DNA of 64,000 nt from Colwellia sp. (GTDB lineage Bacteria > Pseudomonadota > Gammaproteobacteria > Enterobacterales > Alteromonadaceae). Location of the stretch: the NCBI GenBank assembly GCA_013215385.1, contig JABSOY010000022.1, positions 1 through 64,000 on the forward strand. Direction: 5' to 3'. Positions 16,259 through 25,365 of the stretch are shown here, piece by piece; within the stretch, counting starts at the first letter, position 1; every line of letters starts with the position of its first letter. A model generated the notes under the pieces. That model worked only from the letters and a program-made list of their open reading frames with translations. It had not been told where the DNA came from and searched no databases. The position numbers and the translations under genes are program-made.

Positions 16259-17011
16259 TTATAGCCCGCCGGCGAGATCCAAAAAATTTCCCGTTGAAAA
16301 TGACGATTTTTCTGCCGCTAACCAGTAGATAGCCTCAGCTACTTCATCGGATTGTCCACCTCTGCCAAGCGGAATTTTACTTTCTAACCTTTTGATCCGT
16401 CCAGGCTCTCCGCCATCTGCATGCATATCGGTATAGATAAAACCGGGTCGAACGCAATTAACCCTTATACCTTCACTGGCAACTTCTAACGAAAGACCAC
16501 GAGTTAAGGTATCAATCGCTCCTTTTGAAGCCGCATAATCAATATACTCATTCGGTGAGCCTGATTTTGCAGCACCTGATGACACATTAACAATGACTCC
16601 GCCACTGCCACCTGTTGTCGTTGACATTCTTTTTACAGCTTCACGACTACATAGAAAATAGCTGGTTACGTTATTGATTAATATTTCATTAATACGCGCA
16701 GCTGTCATATCTATTAAACGAGATTGAGGTTTTAAAATCCCGGCATTATTCACCAACACAGTCAGCGTGCCTAATTCAGTGTCTACTGTTGAAAATAAAC
16801 GATTGACATCATTTTCGTTGGAAACATCAGCTTTAACGGTAATGCACTTAACACCTAGGGCAGAAATTTCCTTAGCGAGTAGTTCAGCCGGTCCAGATTG
16901 TGATTTATAATTGATACAAATTGCGTAGCCATTGTGAGCAAATAATTTGGCTGTCGCTGCACCAATGCCTCGACCTGCTCCGGTAATAATGACAACTTTT
17001 TTATTTTCCAT
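16259..17011 (-). CDS. Short-chain dehydrogenase/reductase (SDR, glucose-1-dehydrogenase-like)
   Basis: The protein has 250 residues, the usual classical SDR length. The cofactor motif TGAGRGIGAATAKLF is at residues 10-24, NNAG near residue 88, the catalytic serine in NVSSGAAKS near residue 143, and Y-x-x-x-K in YIDYAASKGAIDTL. The C-terminal PGFIYTDMH and FLDLAGG are also standard. NAD(P)-dependent oxidation or reduction of an alcohol or ketone is expected; the substrate is unknown. Confidence 0.9.
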   Translation of the reverse strand: MENKKVVIITGAGRGIGAATAKLFAHNGYAICINYKSQSGPAELLAKEISALGVKCITVKADVSNENDVNRLFSTVDTELGTLTVLVNNAGILKPQSRLIDMTAARINEILINNVTSYFLCSREAVKRMSTTTGGSGGVIVNVSSGAAKSGSPNEYIDYAASKGAIDTLTRGLSLEVASEGIRVNCVRPGFIYTDMHADGGEPGRIKRLESKIPLGRGGQSDEVAEAIYWLAAEKSSFSTGNFLDLAGGL

Positions 17012-17121
17012 TAGCCTTCCTTTGTATTATCTATCTATTTTTAAACAAGATTATACAACAATAAACTAGCAGATTGAGACATTGATAGCGCGCTGGAGAA
17101 ATTTAAGCGTCATCAATATAT

Positions 17122-17766
17122 TTACAAATGGCCTACTTTAACCAATATAATGGTTTCTTGCTCTACGTAAGGAAAGTGTTCGCTTAGATGGGGACTTCGA
17201 AGCCAGCTACCTACTGGGTATCGACCATGTTCGTCAATAAACTCACCGCTTATGACAAATATTTCTTCACCACCGAAGTGTTTATGCGGTTGAAATATTT
17301 CCCCTTTCGGCCATTTAACCAGTGCGGTAGATTCCCCTTTGTAGTTATGTAATGGCATAACCTGTAAGTTCCCCATCCCAGCTAACCAGTTTTTCTGCTC
17401 AGTATTAATGACGACATGTTCATTATCACCTACTTGAAATTGATGAAGTTTTACGAACAATATACAACCTTCTTTACTAAAAGGGGCATGACGAAATCCT
17501 TCAGGGTTACGAAAGTAACTACCCGCATGATAATCACCCGTGTGATCAGAAAAGGTCCCCGATAAAACCAGTATTTCTTCACCGAGCGGGTGATCATGTT
17601 CTTTGAAACTCGCGCCAGCAACAAACTTTACTATGCTAGTAGCATGACCCCTTTCGGCATCTTCTCTGGCTAAGGGTTTACGCCAAACTCCACAGTGAGG
17701 GCTAGCGAGCCAAGGTTGCAAATGGGTATTAATAAAGACTTGTTCGGTGAAGTTCATATTAAGCAT
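17122..17766 (-). CDS. Bicupin protein related to the ChrR cupin domain
   Basis: The protein has 214 residues with two cupin repeats. The first contains FKEHDHPLGEEILVLSGTFS (ligands H-x-H and E) and FRHAPFSKEGCILFVKL. The second contains FQPHKHFGGEEIFVISGEFI and HFPYVEQETIILVKV. The opening WRKPLAREDAERGHATSIVK matches the ChrR-type anti-sigma cupin domain, but the zinc-binding anti-sigma N-terminus is absent, so a role in sigma-factor control is unlikely. It is divergent from the HxlR regulator gene. Confidence 0.8.
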   Translation of the reverse strand: MLNMNFTEQVFINTHLQPWLASPHCGVWRKPLAREDAERGHATSIVKFVAGASFKEHDHPLGEEILVLSGTFSDHTGDYHAGSYFRNPEGFRHAPFSKEGCILFVKLHQFQVGDNEHVVINTEQKNWLAGMGNLQVMPLHNYKGESTALVKWPKGEIFQPHKHFGGEEIFVISGEFIDEHGRYPVGSWLRSPHLSEHFPYVEQETIILVKVGHL

Positions 17767-17903
17767 TGATTTTCCTATAGCGCTTGAAATTTCAAGAAGC
17801 AGACTACATAACAGTAGTTATCATTAGCGTAATAATATCGCTTTCTAAATACTATACCAAGTACGCACAAAATGGTTCAGTAGCTACTTTAAGGTACATC
17901 TTT

Positions 17904-18248
17904 ATGAATAATAAGAGTATTAAATTTTCTAGAACATCAGCACCAGAAAAATCTGCGCGTATGGTTGAAACAATTGTTGGCTGCAAATGGTCGCTTACCG
18001 TTTATAACCTACTTAATAATGACATTAATCGACCAGGAGAAATGGTCAGAAGTGTCGAAGGGTTAACCACCAAGGTCCTTAATGCTTGTTTAAAACGTAA
18101 TATTGAATTTGGTATTCTTGAGCGAGAAACATTCAATGAAACGCCTCCAAGAGTCGAGTATCAGGTCACACCGTTTGGAGAAAAATTTATCAAAATATTA
18201 ACTGAATTAGAAAAACTGCAACTAGAAATTGATGAAGCTAGCCGGTAA
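17904..18248 (+). CDS. HxlR-family winged-helix transcriptional regulator
   Basis: The protein has 114 residues from the ATG at 17904, which has AAGG nine bases upstream; the open frame extends to 17784 but the extra part is not family-like. The HxlR domain is clear: VETIVGCKWSLTVYNLL with the conserved C-K-W that can act as a thiol sensor, INRPGEMVRSVEGLTTKVLN (recognition region) and ILERETFNETPPRVEYQVTP (wing). Family members respond to aldehydes, quinones or oxidants. It is likely to control the divergent cupin gene and the downstream SDR gene. Confidence 0.85.
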   Translation: MNNKSIKFSRTSAPEKSARMVETIVGCKWSLTVYNLLNNDINRPGEMVRSVEGLTTKVLNACLKRNIEFGILERETFNETPPRVEYQVTPFGEKFIKILTELEKLQLEIDEASR

Positions 18249-18301
18249 TTATACAAATAAATAATAATGTTAAAAACAATTTCCCTATTATTCAACAAAC
18301 T

Positions 18302-18334
18302 GTACCAATAAGTACCTAGTGTACTAGATTGTAC
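18302..18334. promoter_or_regulatory. Four GTAC sites at helical spacing, possible HxlR operator
   Basis: GTAC occurs at 18302, 18312, 18321 and 18331, spaced 10, 9 and 10 bases, so all four would lie on one face of the helix. Three are followed by C or T in the pattern GTACC/GTACT. The site is 77 bases upstream of the SDR gene and just beyond the HxlR gene. Two further GTACs lie upstream of the HxlR gene itself. Binding by the HxlR protein is inferred. Confidence 0.45.
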
Positions 18335-18410
18335 CTACTTTTTTCATCCGTCTTAACTCCTTATCATTTAGTGGTATCTACTTTACTTATTAAATGATTA
18401 ACAGGAGAAA

Positions 18411-19181
18411 ATGATGAAATTTACAGATAAAGGCAAGGCACTCATTATTGGCGGCTCAAGTGGTATGGGCTTAGCAACGGCTAAATTATTAGTTAGTAAT
18501 AATGTTGAGGTTATTATTGTCGGTCGTAAAACCGAAAAATTAGAACAAGCATTAATAGCGCTTAACAAAATAGGAACCGCGTCTGCAATTCAAGCTGACC
18601 TCTATCAAACAGCAGATTTAAAAAGATTACTGTCTTATATTAACCAAGATGATATGCATTTAAGTTACTTGGTTAATGCCGCAGGATACTTTAGCCCTAA
18701 GGCATTTATAGACCATGATGCTGAAGACTATGATACTTATATGGAGCTGAACAAAGCAACATTTTTTATTACACAAGCCGTTGCCCAAAACATGAAAAAG
18801 CATAATGGCGGAAACATTGTAAATATTGGTTCGATGTGGGCAAAACAAGCAATTAAAGCAACCCCTTCTTCAGCATATTCTATGGCAAAAGCCGGCTTAC
18901 ATGCGCTAACTCAACACATGGCAATGGAATTAGCTGAGTACAATATTCGTGTTAACGCAGTATCTCCTGCAGTCGTAAAAACACCTATTTACCACTCTTT
19001 CATTGCGCCAGCAGAATTAGATCAAGCACTAGCAGGCTTTAATGACTTTCATCCGATTGGAAGAATAGGAACTGTCGATGATATCGCCAGTACTATTGCC
19101 TTTTTATTATCTGCAGATACGTCTTGGGTAACCGGTGCTATTTGGGATATTGATGGTGGTGTAATGGCGGGTCGTAACTAA
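18411..19181 (+). CDS. Short-chain dehydrogenase/reductase (SDR)
   Basis: The protein has 256 residues. The cofactor loop is [14 protein letters not shown], with [10 protein letters not shown] after the second strand, where the arginine favours [13 protein letters not shown] replaces NNAG, the catalytic serine is in IGSMWAKQ and Y-x-x-x-K is in [11 protein letters not shown]. The C-terminal [15 protein letters not shown] is standard. AGGAG lies eight bases before the ATG. The substrate is unknown. It follows the HxlR gene and an unusual GTAC array. Confidence 0.9.
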   Translation: MMKFTDKGKALIIGGSSGMGLATAKLLVSNNVEVIIVGRKTEKLEQALIALNKIGTASAIQADLYQTADLKRLLSYINQDDMHLSYLVNAAGYFSPKAFIDHDAEDYDTYMELNKATFFITQAVAQNMKKHNGGNIVNIGSMWAKQAIKATPSSAYSMAKAGLHALTQHMAMELAEYNIRVNAVSPAVVKTPIYHSFIAPAELDQALAGFNDFHPIGRIGTVDDIASTIAFLLSADTSWVTGAIWDIDGGVMAGRN

Positions 19182-19283
19182 AGAAAACAGTCAAAGTAGT
19201 TGAAATAATAATTTATAGTAACTTAGTGACCAATACTTCTGAGTTACTACCCCATCTATGAATTACAGCATAACTCATCGGTC

Positions 19284-20159
19284 TTATTTAAGTTGCTTTT
19301 GTTTGTACATCATTTTGTCAGCAAAACCAATGAGATCATCTAATGTTTCACCATGTATTTTCGAAATAGCGAGGCCATAGGATATCGACGTCGGAGTATT
19401 TTGGCTGATGCAATATTCTTCGACACTCCTCGCCAAACGTTTCGACAGTTTTTGTACATGATTTTCAGAGAATATATGAGTTAATACAATGATAAATTCA
19501 TCTCCTCCCCATCTTGCCAAAATATCTTCTGTTCTTAAGCCATTTAAAAGACCTTTCGCGGTGTTTTTTATTACGATGTCGCCATATTGATGACCTTTAA
19601 GATCATTGAATAATTTCAACATATCTATATCGACAATCATTACAGCATACAGAGAGTTGTGATTGATACTTTGATGGGTAACTCGATTGAATGCTTCATA
19701 AAAGCCAAAACGATTAAGGGTATTGGTGAGTTGATCTAGTTGAGCTTGCTGCTTATAGCGGGCAATATTTTCAATATTTTGATTTTTATCCTCAAAAAAC
19801 ATGATCACGCCATAACTCTTATTATTATAACGAATATTGGCGAAAGACGTTTTACAGGTTTTATGATCGCTTATTTTAGTCCTAATAACAATTTCTCGTA
19901 CGTAGCTAGTGTCTTTATTTGTCATCACATCTAACAATATTACTTTTAACTCAGCAGACATTAACTCATTTATTATCGTTAGTGTCTGCTCCAGGCTTTC
20001 AAGCCCAAAGGAATTAAGATTAAACCATTTAGAAAACGCCAAGTTGACGTGCAGTAATTTACAGTCGACATCAAATACCGCAATGGGGGTCGGCATAACA
20101 TCTAAAATACTTCTAGATAATGAGATCGGTTTGTTAACTCGATGACTTAAATTAAACAA
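19284..20159 (-). CDS. PAS-GGDEF diguanylate cyclase
   Basis: The protein has 291 residues from a TTG start; an ATG 22 codons in (20096) is an alternative. Residues about 15-130 look like a PAS domain (LDVMPTPIAVFDVDCKLLHV). The GGDEF domain follows, with DQLTNTLNRFGFYEAFNRVT, VDIDMLKLFNDLKGHQYGD and the intact active-site motif RWGGDEF. The inhibitory I-site RTED lies five residues before it, so the enzyme should make c-di-GMP and show product inhibition. No membrane helix is seen. It may link this region to biofilm control. Confidence 0.9.
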   Translation of the reverse strand: MFNLSHRVNKPISLSRSILDVMPTPIAVFDVDCKLLHVNLAFSKWFNLNSFGLESLEQTLTIINELMSAELKVILLDVMTNKDTSYVREIVIRTKISDHKTCKTSFANIRYNNKSYGVIMFFEDKNQNIENIARYKQQAQLDQLTNTLNRFGFYEAFNRVTHQSINHNSLYAVMIVDIDMLKLFNDLKGHQYGDIVIKNTAKGLLNGLRTEDILARWGGDEFIIVLTHIFSENHVQKLSKRLARSVEEYCISQNTPTSISYGLAISKIHGETLDDLIGFADKMMYKQKQLK

Positions 20160-20235
20160 GTAAATACCAAATTTATTAATGCAGTTAACATCATGATTCT
20201 TTTATCCCTTATTATCGCCTCGTGCTATAAAATGT

Positions 20236-21273
20236 TTATTGGTAATCTGAAGGCGAAACGCCGGTCCATTTTTTAAATGCTCGAGAAAAACTCGACGGCG
20301 AGTTAAAACCTAATTTATAAGTGATTTGGGTTAAGGTAAGTTTATTTTCCTTTAACAGCATCTCAGCATGTTTAATCTTATTCGTTTTTAACAACGTACT
20401 GAAATCAGTATTAAAACGCTTTAATTGCCGTTGTAAGGTCTTCACACTGACGTTCATCTTTTCAGCTATAAAGACGATATTAAGATTATTCGAAGCAATA
20501 TTTTCGACTATAAAACGTTCTATTTCGGAAAATTTTCGGAACTCTGTATTTGAAAAATTATTCCCTATAAATGGCTCTAAACTAATAGAATGTGTTGAAA
20601 AGACATTTTTCATAGTTAAAGCTTGGTTATTAATGACAATGGTATATTCCGCTTTGTCATGATAAGTAACAGGACAATTGAATACATTTTCAAAATTGTT
20701 TCTTTTACTTTTAAAGTCTAAAACTACATTTGAAATAATACCTGAACAAGCAGGAAACATTTGATTTATCATTTTATGGACTAAACAAACACCTATTTCT
20801 AATGTTGTTTTATGTAACCTAAATGATTCCATCCGCGATGAAATAGTTAACAACGTGTGATCACCCATTTCTGTCGTTACAACTTTAATCAATTCAGTTA
20901 TTTGTGTACTTGCAAATATAATTTTTTCTAAGAAATCACTAACAGATTTAGCATCAGATATTATAACGCCGGTATAGCGGATAAAATGAAGTTGAAAAAC
21001 TTCAGAAATTGATATGGGTAATGCGTCTAAGCCGTTATATATTTCAATATTGTCGTATAGATTAAGTATAACGTCTCTGTAAGTGAAATATAATTCGTGT
21101 AAAGTTCCTATCTCAATGCCTACCGATTCTAATAAGTTATCCGCGGGTAACTTTTGCTGCTGCAAAGCGATATAGATAAGTCTAACCCAACTAGCATCTA
21201 CGCGTTGTTTTGTAACATAACCATATTTTTCTGCTGGGGTTATTGCAAAGTTTAGATTATTATCAGATTCCAT
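20236..21273 (-). CDS. AraC-family regulator with arabinose-binding-type N-terminal domain
   Basis: The protein has 345 residues from the ATG at 21273; a longer frame from a TTG at 21351 is less likely. The N-terminal 230 residues (VDASWVRLIYIALQQQKLPA, ISISEVFQLHFIRYTG) match the Arabinose_bd-type domain found in OruR/ArgR-like AraC regulators. The C-terminal 100 residues hold two helix-turn-helix units: NIVFIAEKMNVSVKTLQRQL and TLTQITYKLGFNSPSSFSRA, ending FKKWTGVSPSDYQ. It probably controls nearby genes, perhaps the exported hydrolase. Confidence 0.88.
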   Translation of the reverse strand: MESDNNLNFAITPAEKYGYVTKQRVDASWVRLIYIALQQQKLPADNLLESVGIEIGTLHELYFTYRDVILNLYDNIEIYNGLDALPISISEVFQLHFIRYTGVIISDAKSVSDFLEKIIFASTQITELIKVVTTEMGDHTLLTISSRMESFRLHKTTLEIGVCLVHKMINQMFPACSGIISNVVLDFKSKRNNFENVFNCPVTYHDKAEYTIVINNQALTMKNVFSTHSISLEPFIGNNFSNTEFRKFSEIERFIVENIASNNLNIVFIAEKMNVSVKTLQRQLKRFNTDFSTLLKTNKIKHAEMLLKENKLTLTQITYKLGFNSPSSFSRAFKKWTGVSPSDYQ

Positions 21274-21541
21274 AGACTGCCAAGATAGGTTTATCTTAAT
21301 TAATTCACAATCAGTTTTCGATAAAACTATTAACTGCGTAAGCGCTTCCAATGTACTAACTTAATAATAACCTTTTATTGACGGTTAGCATTAACCTGCG
21401 ACGACTTTATCTAAACAATTAAGGTCATTAGATATAACTTTACTTAAGAGTGGCTTATTTATATACAATATCAAAGAGCTAGCTTAATAAAACAGCCTAA
21501 AGATATTAGCTAAGTCCGATAAATGAGCAATGCGATATAAC

Positions 21542-21595
21542 TTTTTATCATTTTCATCATTTTCATCATTTTCATCATTTTCATCATTTTCATTA
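21542..21595. repeat. Nonanucleotide tandem repeat TTTTCATCA
   Basis: Four exact copies of TTTTCATCA (21551-21586) are flanked by one diverged copy on each side (TTTTTATCA and TTTTCATTA), six units in all. The tract lies about 270 bases upstream of the AraC regulator start. No open reading frame uses it. Confidence 0.9.
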
Positions 21596-21596
21596 A

Positions 21597-21628
21597 TAAA
21601 AAGCTAAAAAGATAAAAAGATAAAAAGC
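21597..21628. repeat. Octanucleotide tandem repeat TAAAAAG(A/C)
   Basis: Four copies in tandem: TAAAAAGC, TAAAAAGA, TAAAAAGA and TAAAAAGC. It abuts the nonanucleotide repeat, so two different simple repeats lie side by side. The rest of the 21352-21865 gap holds a terminator and no gene. Confidence 0.85.
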
Positions 21629-21810
21629 GATAATTATGTCCGTTTATGGATCTTAGAAAAAATTAATTACTTTGAGCGAGGTTGACATCAACTTGAGTAT
21701 GCCAATAACAGATTAGAAAATAACCTTGAAGTCATTAAGAAATTAATCCGAACATCTCATAAAACATTTTATTTAAACGTAGTACTTGGGGTAATAAGTA
21801 CCTCGATAAT

Positions 21811-21848
21811 AAAAAAGCGCTGCAAATTAAAAGGTCTGGTTGCAGCGC
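21811..21848 (-). terminator. Rho-independent terminator of the exported hydrolase gene
   Basis: On the minus strand, GCGCTGCAA pairs with TTGCAGCGC around a 14-base loop and is followed by six Ts. It lies 18 bases after the hydrolase stop codon. Confidence 0.88.
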
Positions 21849-21865
21849 AAGGCAAAATATAGAGC

Positions 21866-22837
21866 CTAGCTGTTCTTTTTCATAAATTTAAGGATGTGAT
21901 TCGCAATAACATCACCGTCTTCTTCTAAAGCAAAATGGCCGGTGTCTAAGATATTAAAATCTAAATTTTTTAAATCACGTTTGTATGGATGTGCACCTTC
22001 TTCAGGAAAGATATAGTCACCTTTGCCCCACATTAATAATGTTGCTGGTTGATATTTTCTAAAGTACGCTTGCCATTCAGGGTACAGTGCTGGGTTAGTA
22101 CCATAAGAATAAAAAAGCTCTAATTGAATGTCTTTATTACCAGGGCGATCTAATTTTGCTTGATCAACAATCCAGTTATCAGGGCTAATTGCTGCTTTGT
22201 TACGAGTACCATTGGTATATTGCCACTCTGTCGCACCAATAGTTAACAAATTATCTTTAAGCACTTTCGCATTCTCAGGGCTTTTATTCTGCCAATACGC
22301 TTTAATTGGCTTCCAAAAATCTCGTAGACCTTCATCGTAGGCATTACCATTTTGTATAATAAGTCCTTGTACTCGTTCAGGATGTTCTGCTGCTATTCGA
22401 AAACCAATTGGTGCGCCATAATCCATAACGTAAAGGGTGTATTCTTCGGCGGCCACTTTTTCTAAAAAGGCATTAGTTATCTTTGCCAAGTTGTCAAAGC
22501 TATATTCAAATTCATTAACTGCTGGCATTGAACTGTTGCCAAAACCTGGGTAATCAGGAGCAATGACATGGTACTCTCGGGCTAATTTTGGAATTAAATT
22601 ACGATACATGTGTGACGACGTTGGAAAGCCGTGTAATAACACGATAGTTCTTTTATGTTCGCTGCCTGCTTCACGGTAAAAAATATCTTGGTTTTGTACT
22701 TTAATCGTTTTATGGAGCGTTTGCGCTGCTTCTACATTTTGCATACCTGCAAAGTTAAACATTACCACGCCGGCTGCCGCCATTAAATAACTTTTAAAAC
22801 GATTGTTTTCTGGATGAGTCTTTGTAAATTTGTTCAT
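21866..22837 (-). CDS. Exported alpha/beta hydrolase (epoxide hydrolase/dehalogenase type)
   Basis: The protein has 323 residues with a signal peptide ending near residue 37 ([21 protein letters not shown]). The oxyanion motif [12 protein letters not shown] is followed by DYPGFGNS. The nucleophile elbow [12 protein letters not shown] carries aspartate, not serine, which places it with epoxide hydrolases and haloalkane/haloacetate dehalogenases. The acid is in [10 protein letters not shown] and the histidine in [10 protein letters not shown]. The substrate is unknown. It lies 25 bases downstream of the broken glutaredoxin gene, probably in one transcript, divergent from a LysR gene. Confidence 0.88.
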   Translation of the reverse strand: MNKFTKTHPENNRFKSYLMAAAGVVMFNFAGMQNVEAAQTLHKTIKVQNQDIFYREAGSEHKRTIVLLHGFPTSSHMYRNLIPKLAREYHVIAPDYPGFGNSSMPAVNEFEYSFDNLAKITNAFLEKVAAEEYTLYVMDYGAPIGFRIAAEHPERVQGLIIQNGNAYDEGLRDFWKPIKAYWQNKSPENAKVLKDNLLTIGATEWQYTNGTRNKAAISPDNWIVDQAKLDRPGNKDIQLELFYSYGTNPALYPEWQAYFRKYQPATLLMWGKGDYIFPEEGAHPYKRDLKNLDFNILDTGHFALEEDGDVIANHILKFMKKNS

Positions 22838-22862
22838 TATATTTCCTTTAAATTTAACGGTA

Positions 22863-23125
22863 TTAAGTAGCGTGTTGTTCTGTATAAGTTGCTAACAAAC
22901 CTTGTTGGTCTTTTTCTAACAGTTCGGTAAAACCTGCCACGGAAACATTTTCAATAAATACTTGTGGATATGCTCTAGCTAACGTTCTTTTTTTTAACTG
23001 ATTAATATATTTAGAATTTTCATAAATATCGTACTCAATAAAAGCCAAGCCCTTACTGATTAATAATCGTTTTGTGTGAGTGCAGTAACCGCACCCGGTC
23101 GGGTATATATTTCTATTTTTGACAT
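22863..23125 (-). pseudogene. Glutaredoxin with frameshift in the active site
   Basis: From the ATG at 23123-23125 the frame reads MSKIEIYTRPG and then AVTALTQNDY before a stop. Inserting one T after GGT gives RPGCGYCTHTKRLLISKGLA, a normal glutaredoxin active site (CGYC), in frame with the remaining 61 codons AFIEYDIYENSKYINQL and YPQVFIENVSVAGF (cis-proline and GG-like region). So one base is missing in the first active-site cysteine codon. The restored protein would have about 87 residues. A real null mutation and a sequencing error cannot be told apart here. Confidence 0.85.
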
Positions 23126-23262
23126 TTACTCCGGTGTTAAAGCTTTAATTAAGCAGCTGTATTGCTGATGAGGTCATTATCTACTTCAACACCATATTGA
23201 TAAACAGGCTTGTTATTGAATCATTATCAACGTAACGTTGACAATAAATTGAAAGGGAAATA

Positions 23263-24156
23263 ATGATGGATACGCTTGATGGGCTAAAAACGGTCGTAGC
23301 CGTTGTCGAAACAAATTCTTTTACTGCAGCAAGTGACCGGCTTGGCATATCAAAAGCTTTAGTCAGTAAGTATGTTGGTGAGGTTGAAAATAAATTAGGC
23401 ATTCGACTTTTTAATAGAACGACACGTCGACTAGCATTAACCGATGCAGGCCGTCGCTATTATCAACAATCGGTTACCCTACTCGAACAATATGCGGCTC
23501 TGGTAGATAACGTCACTGGCGAGCAAACAAAACCACGCGGTTTGTTAAGAATAAGTGCGCCGGTAACCTTTGGTGAAATGCAGTTATCGCCGTTGCTGCC
23601 TAAATTTTTAGCTTTATACCCAGACTTAAAAATTGAGTTGGTATTAACCAATAGTGCTATCGACATGCTTGAAGAAGGTATTGATGTTCGTTTGCGCATT
23701 GGTGGCGTTGATGACTCAAACATGATCGCCAGACATTTAAAAACATTTCCATTAGTTTTATGTGCTTCACCAGCATACATTCAGCTTCATGGCTTGCCTA
23801 AAACACCTAAGCAAGTTGGTGAACATCGCTGTATTATTGACAGTAATTTTAGAATAGGAAAACAATGGCCGATAATATCTCCCCAAGGGCAGTCAGCTAC
23901 TATTGATGTTCAGTCTGTAATTGCAGCAAACAGTCCGCAAGCGGTACGCGAAATAGCGATTGCTGGCGGTGGTATTGCCATGTGCCCAGACTTTATTGTT
24001 GCAGAGGCGATAAATGACGAAAGATTAGTCACAATATTGCCTGGCTATACCACGCTTGAATTTGGACTTTTCGCAATCTACCCACATAGAAAGTATGTCG
24101 CAAAAAAAGTACGTTGTTTCATTGATTTTGCTTTAGCACAGTTCTCTCCTCATTAA
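23263..24156 (+). CDS. LysR-family transcriptional regulator
   Basis: The protein has 297 residues. The N-terminal helix-turn-helix reads FTAASDRLGISKALVSKYVG and is followed by the linker helix ENKLGIRLFNRTTRRLALTD. The effector domain begins RGLLRISAPVTFGEMQLSPL, as in the CrgA/DhcR-like subgroup with quinone or aldehyde responses. GGGAAAT precedes the two adjacent ATGs. It is divergent from the glutaredoxin-hydrolase pair across 137 bases and is the likely regulator of that pair. Confidence 0.92.
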   Translation: MMDTLDGLKTVVAVVETNSFTAASDRLGISKALVSKYVGEVENKLGIRLFNRTTRRLALTDAGRRYYQQSVTLLEQYAALVDNVTGEQTKPRGLLRISAPVTFGEMQLSPLLPKFLALYPDLKIELVLTNSAIDMLEEGIDVRLRIGGVDDSNMIARHLKTFPLVLCASPAYIQLHGLPKTPKQVGEHRCIIDSNFRIGKQWPIISPQGQSATIDVQSVIAANSPQAVREIAIAGGGIAMCPDFIVAEAINDERLVTILPGYTTLEFGLFAIYPHRKYVAKKVRCFIDFALAQFSPH

Positions 24157-24347
24157 GTTTCTTATGTGGGCATCTCCTCATACAATTGAAGTTCTCAACA
24201 ATGAAAAAACATAGCCTTGACTACTTGAAAAATTAGTTATATTTCATTCATTTTTCTTTCAAGTCACTATCCAATATTTTAAACCTAATTGAATAGTATA
24301 ATTTATAACAACAATCAAACGCCTTATTGCAAATACCTACTAATAAT

Positions 24348-25361
24348 CTACTGCTTAACCGGGGCATTGCCGAAATTTAACATAACAAATTTTTCTATGC
24401 GGCTATACAAAGTAATGGGCAGGAATTTCAAACAAGCACAACACCAGGTCATTAAAGTACGGCTGGGCTCATGCAGTAGTATTCTGTAATCACAATATAT
24501 TGCTTGGTGAATAAGTTTAAAAGCAGTTAACTTGCTCTTCGACTGTACAGCTCTTCTGGCTAAATAACGAAGCTGATATGCCTTTGCTAAACTATAAAAC
24601 TTCCTGAAAAACTCAGGATCAGAAGCTTGATTTAGCATGACCGCATGCTGCCAACTGGCAAATTGTTTGCCTAAATCGGCCGACAGTCCCGCGTTATTGA
24701 TACGATAATAAGTTAACGGGGTTTCAATGCCCGCAAACTGCCACTTGGTCGTGAGTGCAATTCTGGTCCATAGTTCGATATCTTCTGACTGCTTTAGACT
24801 TTCATCAAAATACATGCTTCTATACTTATCTTTTTTAACACCGAACCGAGTAATTTCTGAGAACAATGATCTTCTAATCACCGGAGCAGAGCCATTACCA
24901 ACCGGGTTGCGACAAAAAACATCTTGTTTGCTAATATTATTAAGCTTTGGAAATTGTCCTATCCCTAATAGCTCGCCATCTTCATTTATGAATAATGAAG
25001 GACAATAGCTAACTCCTACTGCAGGGTTTTCAGTTAAATGCTGTATATGTTTAGTTAATTTTTCTGGTGCCCAATAATCATCGGCATCGAGTAAAGCAAC
25101 ATATATTCCTCGTGCAGCATCGATGCCGGTATTACGGGCACCAGATAAACCTCTATTTTTTTGTGTGATAACCCTAATTCGTGGATCAGAAAAGCTATTA
25201 ACTATATTTAAGGTATTATCTACGCAGCCATCATCAACTAAAATAAGTTCAAAATGGTGATAACATTGATTAAGTACACTGTTAATACTTTGCTCGATAT
25301 ACTTTTCAACGTTATACATAGGAATAATAACTGATACAACCGGGATAGAATAAACGTTCAT
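24348..25361 (-). CDS. Family 2 glycosyltransferase
   Basis: The protein has 337 residues. The GT-A start VSVIIPMYNVEKYIEQSINS, the nucleotide-binding LVDDGCVDNTLNIV and the DxD-type ALLDADDYWAPEKL are all present, followed by the acceptor-side GNGSAPVIRRSLF and ESLKQSEDIELWTRI. It transfers a sugar from a nucleotide donor on the cytosolic side of the membrane. It begins four bases after the flippase gene ends, so the two form one operon, probably part of the polysaccharide locus. Confidence 0.9.
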   Translation of the reverse strand: MNVYSIPVVSVIIPMYNVEKYIEQSINSVLNQCYHHFELILVDDGCVDNTLNIVNSFSDPRIRVITQKNRGLSGARNTGIDAARGIYVALLDADDYWAPEKLTKHIQHLTENPAVGVSYCPSLFINEDGELLGIGQFPKLNNISKQDVFCRNPVGNGSAPVIRRSLFSEITRFGVKKDKYRSMYFDESLKQSEDIELWTRIALTTKWQFAGIETPLTYYRINNAGLSADLGKQFASWQHAVMLNQASDPEFFRKFYSLAKAYQLRYLARRAVQSKSKLTAFKLIHQAIYCDYRILLHEPSRTLMTWCCACLKFLPITLYSRIEKFVMLNFGNAPVKQ

Positions 25362-25365
25362 GTGG

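Noticed and set aside
21542-21628. Possible CRISPR array
   Set aside because: The units are direct tandem repeats of 8-9 bases without spacers.
21690-21870. Plus-strand open frame across the hydrolase terminator
   Set aside because: It reads through a clear minus-strand terminator hairpin, has no ribosome binding site and no recognisable protein features.
1-23125. The two single-base frameshifts (integrase near 88, glutaredoxin near 23090) as evidence of widespread gene decay
   Set aside because: One is in a G run and both are single-base losses; with all large genes intact, sequencing error is as likely as decay, so no general conclusion is drawn.
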